From NCBI GenBank assembly GCA_902489675.1, contig CABUAP010000088.1, forward strand, positions 1 to 5,616: a stretch of DNA of 5,616 nucleotides. The letters run 5' to 3'. Both the position numbers and the translations under genes were made by a program. This stretch comes from an uncultured Azospirillum sp. Lineage in GTDB: Bacteria > Pseudomonadota > Alphaproteobacteria > RF32 > CAG-239. Of the stretch, positions 1-5,008 are shown in pieces. The notes beneath the pieces were generated by a model. It ran no database searches. It was not told the DNA's origin and saw only the letters and a program-made list of their open reading frames with translations. Each line of letters starts with the position of its first letter. The first letter of the stretch is position 1.

Positions 1-756
1 ATGACGATAATCGTCTATAATGTTTTGAGGATCTTCCAGCCGGACAGCAAAGAAAATCTGTTGTTGGTTTTTCTCAAAAAAACCGACAAACCAAGCATCA
101 GCGACCATATCATTTTTTACGCCCAATCCAGTTTTGCCGTAGATTTTAACCGGCATACCCCGAAGCTGCATTATTTTTTTGAGCTCCTGAACCGCCGGGG
201 TTGGTTCGCTCATGATCCGCGCCAGAACTTCTGTTTGTTCCTGCGGCGAAATTTTCAGCGAGGATTCGATCCAAAACCCTTTCAGATCCGCCTGATCCGT
301 ATTGGTATTCAAGACGCCGTTCCAATCGGAAATATCCATATTCCCGTATTTATATTTCTGCAAATAGATTGTTGTTTTTTCCGGCGCTATTTGGTTGATC
401 AGAGAGCGAAAACACCACACGCAGGAGGTTTGAAAAGCTTCCGCCAAGTTCATATTTTTATTCCATACAGGATATTCATAAATTGTTTGGTTCCATCTAA
501 AAAGCGTGTTCTCTGCGGTAATGATGCGTTCGGACAAAGCAATATATGACGACATAATTTTAAATGTGGAGCAAGGCGAAGAACGTTTTTGGCCGAGCGC
601 CGGATTATGAATCTTGTATTCATTTTGCGCCGGATTATAAAAAACAGCCGTTCCGTTGATATTTTTGAAATACGCGTCAAGGTTTATTTCCGTAATTTTT
701 TTATTTTCACAAGCTGACAATAAAAAAATAAAGAACAACAGTTTACCCGCCTTCAT
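1..756 (-). CDS. Class D (OXA-type) beta-lactamase, predicted lipoprotein, C-terminus cut by window edge
   Basis: Serine beta-lactamase that would hydrolyse beta-lactams in the periplasm. The reading frame starts at ATG 754-756, preceded by GGGGAG, and stays open for 252 codons to base 1, so only the last few residues are missing (class D enzymes are usually about 260-275 residues). Residues 1-16 form a short basic start, a hydrophobic stretch and a lipobox, LLSAC, with C16 as the lipidation site. All class D signatures are present in order: PCSTFK with nucleophile S63 and the lysine K66 that is carboxylated in this family; SCV at 111-113; YGN at 137-139; FWIESSLKIS at 161-170, with W162 in the place that stabilises the carboxylated lysine; KTG at 208-210. 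DAWFVGFFEK further on matches the family's C-terminal strands. A BlaR1-type sensor domain is less likely because the lipobox sits directly before the domain. Substrate range cannot be read from sequence. Confidence 0.93.
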   Translation of the reverse strand, partial: MKAGKLLFFIFLLSACENKKITEINLDAYFKNINGTAVFYNPAQNEYKIHNPALGQKRSSPCSTFKIMSSYIALSERIITAENTLFRWNQTIYEYPVWNKNMNLAEAFQTSCVWCFRSLINQIAPEKTTIYLQKYKYGNMDISDWNGVLNTNTDQADLKGFWIESSLKISPQEQTEVLARIMSEPTPAVQELKKIMQLRGMPVKIYGKTGLGVKNDMVADAWFVGFFEKNQQQIFFAVRLEDPQNIIDDYRH

Positions 757-784
757 ACGCTCACTCCCCTTTTTGTTTGTCCCA

Positions 785-812
785 ATCATAAAAAATATTT
801 TTTTACAGTCAA
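785..812 (-). promoter_or_regulatory. Sigma70-type promoter of the beta-lactamase gene
   Basis: Read on the minus strand, TTGACT (807-812) is followed after 16 bases by TATGAT (785-790). Each box matches the sigma70 consensus at five of six positions, and the spacer is A/T-rich. A start near base 778 would give a leader of about 20 bases ending in the GGGGAG ribosome site. This suggests the beta-lactamase is transcribed on its own. It does not show whether expression is constitutive or induced. Confidence 0.65.
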
Positions 813-842
813 TCGGATTATTTTCGCTGATCTGTTTTAAAA

Positions 843-865
843 TTTTTCGTTTACAAGACGAAAAA
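843..865. repeat. Inverted repeat in the divergent promoter region, possible regulator site
   Basis: TTTTTCGT (843-850) and ACGAAAAA (858-865) are perfect 8-base inverted arms around a 7-base spacer. The repeat lies between the leftward beta-lactamase promoter and the rightward -10 box. It has no T-run after it and no gene ends here, so a terminator is unlikely. The arms are low in complexity (T-run/A-run), so chance is a real alternative. Confidence 0.3.
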
Positions 866-892
866 ATGCTATCATCAACAAATAAAATCCGA

Positions 893-898
893 TATAAT
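893..898 (+). promoter_or_regulatory. -10 box for the alkyltransferase pair
   Basis: A perfect TATAAT. No good -35 box lies 16-18 bases upstream (TATCAT at 870-875 is the best placed), so the promoter may be weak or need an activator. Initiation near base 905 would begin the transcript after the upstream ATG at 903, which supports the start at 930 for the first gene. Confidence 0.4.
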
Positions 899-929
899 TT
901 CAATGATAATCACGGGAGAAAATAAAGTA

Positions 930-1238
930 ATGCGGCCGGTGCTGGATGAGGATTTAGCTTATGAAATTTTATCTGTTGTCGAGGAGGTGCCGGAAGGAAA
1001 AGTCGCCACCTACGGCCAGATCGCACGTTTAATCGGCCGCCCTAAAAACGCCCGTTTAATCGGGTTGGTTTTGAGCCGGGTGCAATATTACGGCGACTAT
1101 CCCTGTCACAGAATCGTCAACCACTGCGGCCGGCTGGTTCCCGGATGGGAGGAGCAAAAACGCCTGCTGGCCAATGAAGGTATTTCGTTTAAAGATGATC
1201 GGCACGTTGATTTGAAACATTGCCAATGGGATTGGTAG
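930..1238 (+). CDS. Short alkyltransferase-family protein (MGMT C-terminal domain only)
   Basis: A 102-residue protein consisting of the DNA-binding and active-site domain of O6-alkylguanine-DNA alkyltransferases. The family binds damaged DNA, flips the alkylated guanine and moves the alkyl group onto a cysteine. Visible elements: helix-turn-helix region with GKVATYGQIARLIG (Tyr28), an arginine in the finger position (R42 in NARLIG), the active-site motif PCHRIVN with C59, and LLANEGISF with E83. Alkyltransferase-like (ATL/YbaZ) proteins of this size often have tryptophan or another residue in place of the cysteine and then only flag damage. Here the cysteine is kept, so real transfer activity is possible. 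Start choice: ATG 930 follows GGGAG at 914-918, whereas the in-frame ATG at 903 precedes that site and has no ribosome site of its own. It is followed 28 bases later by a second alkyltransferase gene, probably co-transcribed. Confidence 0.88.
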   Translation: MRPVLDEDLAYEILSVVEEVPEGKVATYGQIARLIGRPKNARLIGLVLSRVQYYGDYPCHRIVNHCGRLVPGWEEQKRLLANEGISFKDDRHVDLKHCQWDW

Positions 1239-1266
1239 CACAGCCACACTTGAAAGGAAGCAACAA

Positions 1267-1806
1267 ATGATATGTACAACATCTTATAACTCCCCTGTCG
1301 GTAAAATTTTGCTGGCAACCAAAGAGGACGCTTTGATCGGTCTTTGGATCGAAGGACAAAAGCATTGTCTGCATTCTTTACGAAATGAAGGGCTGTTTGA
1401 AAAAGAAACTCCAACCGCACAAAAAGCAAAAAAATGGCTTGACCGCTACTTTGGCGGAGAAAAACCGGAAATCGGAGAGTTGCAACTTGCCCCGATCGGC
1501 AGCGCATTTGCCCAAAGTGTTTGGCAGATTCTCTGCCAAATTCCTTACGGTTCAACCATAACTTATGGTGCGATAGCCTCGCAAATCGCCAAGAGACAAG
1601 GGCAATCCACATTTTCTGCCCAAGCGGTCGGCGGTGCCGTCGGGCATAACCCGATCTCGATTATAATCCCCTGCCACCGCGTTATCGGCGCCGGCGGGAA
1701 TTTGACCGGATATGCCGGCGGTATTGATAAAAAAATCAAACTTCTCACGCATGAAGGCGTTGACATCTCGGGCTTTTTTATTCCCAAAAACAGCACTGCG
1801 CCATAA
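1267..1806 (+). CDS. ogt: Methylated-DNA--[protein]-cysteine S-methyltransferase, full length
   Basis: A 179-residue suicide repair enzyme that removes methyl or larger alkyl groups from O6 of guanine (and O4 of thymine) onto its own cysteine, in the cytoplasm. Residues 1 to about 75 are the N-terminal ribonuclease-like domain (YNSPVGKILLATKEDALIGL). The C-terminal domain has AFAQSVWQILCQIPYGSTIT, Tyr100 of the helix-turn-helix, the hinge asparagine N128, the active-site motif PCHRVIG with C136, GNLTGYAGG at 144-152, and E163 in LLTHEGV. The position of the base-flipping arginine finger is glutamine: SAQAVGGAVG, Q119, where many homologues have SARAVGG. I recall this Q variant in other bacterial Ogt proteins, so it is probably a subfamily trait rather than a defect. 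AAGGAAG (1254-1260) lies 6 bases before the start. It sits 28 bases after the short alkyltransferase gene and is likely in the same operon. The symbol is by family resemblance; the enzyme is not of the Ada type. Confidence 0.92.
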   Translation: MICTTSYNSPVGKILLATKEDALIGLWIEGQKHCLHSLRNEGLFEKETPTAQKAKKWLDRYFGGEKPEIGELQLAPIGSAFAQSVWQILCQIPYGSTITYGAIASQIAKRQGQSTFSAQAVGGAVGHNPISIIIPCHRVIGAGGNLTGYAGGIDKKIKLLTHEGVDISGFFIPKNSTAP

Positions 1807-1863
1807 GATACGGTTGTTTTAAGCTTTCACGTGAACCTGAAGCGCGCGATTGCTTATAACCCC
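1807..1863. other. Convergent intergenic gap without a clear terminator
   Basis: The rightward alkyltransferase gene and the leftward unknown gene meet here tail to tail. The gap contains a perfect 10-base palindrome, TTCACGTGAA (1826-1835), and a GC-rich run, GCGCGC (1842-1847). Neither has a stem plus T-run resembling an intrinsic terminator in either direction. Termination may be Rho-dependent or may lie inside the opposing gene. Confidence 0.4.
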
Positions 1864-3237
1864 CTATTGTTTACTCAAACCACGCTCTTTGATAAAATTT
1901 TGCAACTGCAATGTGTCTGTTTTCGGCCGCAGCTGATGAGTATCTTTTTGATATGTCGGCATTTTCAGTGCATCTTGAGCATGAGTTAAAGTCGGCGCGT
2001 TAACTGCATTTTCCCTGGCCTCATTAATTTTTTGTTCAAAAGCGGCAATCTGTTCATTTATCTTTTCATAAAATGTCAGATTATTCGTCAACAAAAACAT
2101 TTCCTGCGCCATTTTGACCGTCAGGTAATCATATTTTACCATTTTATCGGCCTGAGCGCGAGCGGCCGGCCCCAGAACCCGCGCATTGGTAATGCTGGTA
2201 GAAGCTATGGTATTGTTTAAGGTTTTTAATTTCAAAGCAATCGGATTGGCCGCCAGAGTACCGTGTCCTTTGGCAATCATTTCGCTCAAAGCCGAAGCCG
2301 TGACCGCCGGAGAAACTTTCGTCAGATCGGCGCGGCCGCCATTGGCCTGTTTAACTCTTTGGTTGAGCGTAACCAGGTTACCTTTGCGCCCGATGCCGTA
2401 AAAAACCAGCGCATATTGTTCCTGAAAAGTGACACTGCTTTCATAATCCGAACGGCACACTTTTTGATACATACGGTTAAAAGCCGCTCGATTACCCAAA
2501 TTTTTAATTTTATTTTTTAGGAACGCAAAGTCCCGTCCATTTAAAATCTTTGCCAATTCTGCCGGTTGAGCTATTGTGCTGTCACTATGATAAATCTGCC
2601 GACGAATCCGTTCTGCCGCTTCGGCATAATCACCGTTGATCATTTGTCGCCCAAGCTTGGCAATATTTTCGTCAATACTGCAATACATCAGTACAATCGA
2701 CTGTTTGGTCGCGTTAAAATCGGTTGATATGATCCCGTTGTAGGTAGCCTTGCCATCGTTGCCGATCACCCCCGGATCCCGGCGGAAAGAAATATACCCG
2801 TCTTTGCTTTGTTCTGATTTCGGCAAAGCCTTGCATTCCCGCGCACAGGCTACATCCGTCAACGACAAATCCTGCACATAACGGGTATCAACACATTTAA
2901 CCACGATGCTGTCATGTTCAATCCAAAAATTATGATCGATCACATAAGTATGTTCAACCAAATCGGCTTGTTCCGGCGACAATTCCGGAAAATCGGCAAA
3001 TTTTTGCAATTTGGAATATTCTTTAGTCAACTTTTGCGAGGGCATAGCATCGGTCTTTTGTTCCACACCGTCAACCGCCGTATCCCGTGTCGGCAGCGAT
3101 ACCGCCTGTGAATTCATTGCCTTGCCGGCCAAAAACGAACCGAGAACAGCGGTTTTCAATGCCCGGCTTAATGTTTTGCTTTGTGCAATCCGTTGCAATA
3201 AACTGCGACGGCGCTCTTTTATGTCTTTTTCTGCCAT
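1864..3237 (-). CDS. Hypothetical protein, 457 aa, possible exported or membrane-linked protein
   Basis: I do not recognise this protein. From ATG 3235-3237 the N-terminus is very basic (RRR at 9-11), followed by a modest hydrophobic stretch at about 26-38 (ALKTAVLGSFLAG) and then NSQA. This could be a signal sequence with a long basic lead, but the lysine inside the stretch makes it weak. Residues 50-95 are polar linker. A mixed region at 95-200 holds four of the five cysteines (115, 131, 135, 186; the fifth is 261), including the pair CAREC. The rest is mostly helical-looking, with a heptad-like charged stretch near 385-410 (YEKINEQIAAFEQKINEA) and a polar tail. Start choice: AGAGGT lies 4 bases before ATG 3237, while the in-frame ATG 7 codons upstream (3258) has no ribosome site and sits in the predicted transcription start region. 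Codon use and base composition look like the neighbours. No catalytic motif is visible. Confidence 0.8.
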   Translation of the reverse strand: MAEKDIKERRRSLLQRIAQSKTLSRALKTAVLGSFLAGKAMNSQAVSLPTRDTAVDGVEQKTDAMPSQKLTKEYSKLQKFADFPELSPEQADLVEHTYVIDHNFWIEHDSIVVKCVDTRYVQDLSLTDVACARECKALPKSEQSKDGYISFRRDPGVIGNDGKATYNGIISTDFNATKQSIVLMYCSIDENIAKLGRQMINGDYAEAAERIRRQIYHSDSTIAQPAELAKILNGRDFAFLKNKIKNLGNRAAFNRMYQKVCRSDYESSVTFQEQYALVFYGIGRKGNLVTLNQRVKQANGGRADLTKVSPAVTASALSEMIAKGHGTLAANPIALKLKTLNNTIASTSITNARVLGPAARAQADKMVKYDYLTVKMAQEMFLLTNNLTFYEKINEQIAAFEQKINEARENAVNAPTLTHAQDALKMPTYQKDTHQLRPKTDTLQLQNFIKERGLSKQ

Positions 3238-3256
3238 CCTGACCTCTTTTACCTTC

Positions 3257-3283
3257 ATATTATCTGCTTATGACAGATGATAT
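3257..3283. repeat. Imperfect inverted repeat over the promoter of the 457-aa gene, candidate operator
   Basis: ATATTATCTG (3257-3266) and CAGATGATAT (3274-3283) are 10-base inverted arms with one mismatch and a 7-base spacer. The repeat covers the predicted -10 box and start of transcription of the leftward unknown gene, the usual place for a repressor site. No regulator gene is visible nearby to pair with it. Confidence 0.35.
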
Positions 3284-3305
3284 ACTTTTTTGTCCAATAT
3301 TGCAA
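3277..3305 (-). promoter_or_regulatory. Sigma70-type promoter of the 457-aa hypothetical gene
   Basis: On the minus strand TTGCAA (3300-3305) is followed after exactly 17 bases by TATCAT (3277-3282). Transcription would start near 3270, giving a leader of about 30 bases to ATG 3237. This suggests that the gene can be expressed separately from the unknown gene upstream of it. An overlapping alternative -35, TTGGAC, starts 8 bases further downstream on the minus strand but lacks a good -10 partner. Confidence 0.5.
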
Positions 3306-3333
3306 GCCGGAAGAAAAAATTTTATTGCCGATT

Positions 3334-4323
3334 TTAAGGCTGCTGCTGCCCTTGCTGTTGCAGATATTCCCGCATTCCCGGAGAAAGTTCCGTTGCCTGC
3401 ACCGTTTTTGCCGGTGTTTTTTCCGGTTCGGCAGCTTGGGTGTTCGCGGCAAGGTTTTTCCTCATTCTGGCAAGATATTCTTTAGAATTTTCTCCTTGAC
3501 GATTTACCGGGCTGCTTTTCTTTTCCTCACCAAAATATGCATCCATGGCTTGCTGCGCTTCTTTACCATATTGTTTCATATGATCCATATTGGCGGCAAC
3601 ATCTCTGATTTCTTCCGGGATCAAATCGGCAATCATCTCCGCGGTTTCTTGCGGACTATTTTCTGTTTTTATGCCGCGCTCATCAATACTGACGCTGCTT
3701 CCGTCTTTTTTGATCTCTGTTTTGGTGACATAACCGTCAAAATTATCGACAATACTGACAGGCTTGCCGTTTTTATAACTGATTTTGACTGATGATTTTG
3801 AACTGTAGGCCTCGTTGTCTTCCGTTTCCTTTTGCTCATTTTTTCTTTCATGAACAAAAGAGGTTGGTTTTCCTTCGTTGTCAAATTCCATAACAGCACT
3901 TGATGTTTCAAGCTCTCCGTTCTCGGCATCTTTGTAGGTTGTTTTAAATCCGTAACGAATCAGGTTTCCTTTTTCGTTGAGTTTAGAAATAATTTCATTT
4001 TTCTCCTCGTCATCACCAATTGAGAATGTCTGACTCATAAATGATTTGGAACTTTTTTTCTTGCCTTTTTTACTGACGGTTTCATTAGAAAAAGCGGTTT
4101 CCCCGCTCACATGAATATCCTCCTCCAGCTGCATTTCCGATTTATAGCCGACCGTCTTGGTTTCTTTTACTTTTTTACCTTTTTTATCCAGTGCTTCACT
4201 GCTTTCTCCGAAAGAAACAGATGCACTGCCGCCGGGAACTTCCACTGTTTTGGTTTCCTCAAACTGATCGGTATCTTCTTTTTTGCCTAAAATCGCTTGT
4301 TTTATATCATCCCAGCCAAACAT
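3334..4323 (-). CDS. Hypothetical protein, 329 aa, charged, with short degenerate repeats
   Basis: I do not recognise this protein. From ATG 4321-4323 it has no signal peptide or membrane segment, is very rich in Lys, Glu and Ser, and has no cysteine. Residues 20-215 read like alternating beta strands and charged turns with weak repeats: EETKTVEV (22-29) against KETKTVGY (53-60), KKGKK (47-51) against KKGKK (85-89), and EFDNEGKPTSFV (146-157) against SYKNGKPVSIV (182-192). Residues 225-265 look helical (ETAEMIADLIPEEIRDVAAN). The tail is a linker rich in Ala, Pro and Thr and ends in a glutamine run, with related short segments KEYLARMRK (281-289) and MREYLQQQ (317-324). Start choice: AAGGGG lies 7 bases before ATG 4323. 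The frame stays open upstream to an ATG at 4404, but that would place the promoter and ribosome site inside the gene. It lies between ssb and the 457-aa gene on the same strand, with 96 bases to the latter. Confidence 0.8.
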   Translation of the reverse strand: MFGWDDIKQAILGKKEDTDQFEETKTVEVPGGSASVSFGESSEALDKKGKKVKETKTVGYKSEMQLEEDIHVSGETAFSNETVSKKGKKKSSKSFMSQTFSIGDDEEKNEIISKLNEKGNLIRYGFKTTYKDAENGELETSSAVMEFDNEGKPTSFVHERKNEQKETEDNEAYSSKSSVKISYKNGKPVSIVDNFDGYVTKTEIKKDGSSVSIDERGIKTENSPQETAEMIADLIPEEIRDVAANMDHMKQYGKEAQQAMDAYFGEEKKSSPVNRQGENSKEYLARMRKNLAANTQAAEPEKTPAKTVQATELSPGMREYLQQQGQQQP

Positions 4324-4349
4324 TCTCCATCCCCTTTTTGTTTTTTTGT

Positions 4350-4378
4350 ATGGTAACATATTTTTTCTATTTTGTCCA
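4350..4378 (-). promoter_or_regulatory. Probable promoter of the 329-aa hypothetical gene
   Basis: On the minus strand TGGACA (4373-4378) is followed after 17 bases by TACCAT (4350-4355), then a short A-rich leader and the AAGGGG ribosome site. It lies after the ssb terminator, so this gene needs a promoter here. The -35 differs from consensus at one position and the -10 at two. Confidence 0.45.
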
Positions 4379-4424
4379 GAGTCGATAAAAAACAATATTT
4401 TCAAACCATAGCAGGCTCTTATAC

Positions 4425-4457
4425 GACAAAAGCCCCGGAAGATCCGAGGCTTTTGTC
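4425..4457 (-). terminator. Hairpin terminator downstream of ssb
   Basis: GACAAAAGCC (4425-4434) pairs perfectly with GGCTTTTGTC (4448-4457). After one C/A mismatch, three more pairs (CGG/CCG) close a five-base loop. It starts 17 bases past the ssb stop codon. Read leftward, the T-run (TTTTG) lies inside the distal arm and is not followed by more T. Read rightward, the stem is followed by ATTTTTATAAAA, so the hairpin may work better, or also, against rightward transcription. Confidence 0.7.
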
Positions 4458-4473
4458 ATTTTTATAAAAACAA

Positions 4474-4935
4474 CTAGAACGGAATATCATCATCCAGATC
4501 AGCGGCACCGCCGGCTGCCGGTGCTGAATCCCAACCGGAAGAAGCCGAAGAAGAACCGGAAAACACATCCGAACCGGCATCGCCGCGGCCGTCCAGCATA
4601 ATCAGGTTGGAGCTGAAGTTTTGCAGCACAACTTCGGTCGTATATTTTTCCTGACCGTTGGCATCTTCCCACTTGCGGGTCTGCAGCTGTCCTTCAAGGT
4701 AAACTTTTGAGCCTTTGCGCAAATATCTTTCCGCCACGTCGGCCAATTGGGAATTGAACACGACCACCCGGTGCCACTCGGTTCTTTCTTTTCTTTCACC
4801 GGAAAGTTTATCTTTCCAGCTGTCCGACGTGGCAATACTCAGGGTTACGACCTTGCTGCCGTTCTGAGTGGTATTGACCCGCGGATCCGCGCCGAGATTG
4901 CCGACCAAAATGACTTTATTGATACTTCCAACCAT
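4474..4935 (-). CDS. ssb: Single-stranded DNA-binding protein
   Basis: Binds and protects single-stranded DNA in replication, recombination and repair, usually as a tetramer, and recruits partner proteins through its acidic tail. The 153-residue protein has the complete OB fold at about residues 4-114 (NKVILVGNLGADP, TEWHRVVVF, YLRKGSKVYLEGQLQTRKW). The DNA-stacking tryptophans correspond to those of the E. coli protein (W40, W54, W88 here). A Gly/Ser/Ala-rich flexible linker (about 117-145) leads to the conserved tip DLDDDIPF. The LIMLDGRG end of the OB domain resembles alphaproteobacterial SSBs. Start ATG 4933-4935 follows AAGGTG at a spacing of 7 bases. It is flanked by its own probable promoter and a hairpin terminator, so likely a single-gene unit. 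The linker is short, giving a protein slightly under the length of E. coli SSB (178). Confidence 0.98.
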   Translation of the reverse strand: MVGSINKVILVGNLGADPRVNTTQNGSKVVTLSIATSDSWKDKLSGERKERTEWHRVVVFNSQLADVAERYLRKGSKVYLEGQLQTRKWEDANGQEKYTTEVVLQNFSSNLIMLDGRGDAGSDVFSGSSSASSGWDSAPAAGGAADLDDDIPF

Positions 4936-4972
4936 TATTTTACACCTTTATAAAAAATTGATAACTTCAATG

Positions 4973-5001
4973 AATATAGGAGAAAACATTTCATCATCCA
5001 A
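4973..5001 (-). promoter_or_regulatory. Probable ssb promoter
   Basis: On the minus strand TTGGAT (4996-5001) is followed after 17 bases by TATATT (4973-4978), with a start near 4966 and a leader of about 30 bases to the ssb ATG. The -10 is good and the -35 keeps only the TTG core. No terminator is visible between the binding-protein gene and ssb, so read-through could add to ssb expression. Confidence 0.45.
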
Positions 5002-5008
5002 GTAAAAT

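Noticed and set aside
1..549. Long open frame on the plus strand at the left edge
   Set aside because: It is the antisense shadow of the class D beta-lactamase, whose motifs and codon style are clear on the minus strand.
903..929. Upstream ATG that would lengthen the short alkyltransferase by nine residues
   Set aside because: The ribosome site GGGAG lies after it and the TATAAT box would put the transcript start at or beyond it. The family similarity begins after 930.
1106..1612. 168-residue minus-strand open frame across the two alkyltransferase genes
   Set aside because: It overlaps two well-supported genes on the other strand, spans their intergenic gap and shows no recognisable protein.
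1826..1835. Perfect palindrome TTCACGTGAA between convergent genes
   Set aside because: At ten bases with no stem extension or T-run, it is too short to call a terminator. It is a possible protein site, but nothing else supports that.
3238..3258. Earlier ATG giving seven more residues on the 457-aa protein
   Set aside because: It lacks a ribosome site and lies within the inverted repeat, close to the transcription start. ATG 3237 has AGAGGT before it. The choice is not certain.
4324..4404. In-frame extension of the 329-aa protein to an ATG at 4404
   Set aside because: The extension runs through the probable promoter and the AAGGGG ribosome site and is unlike the rest of the protein.
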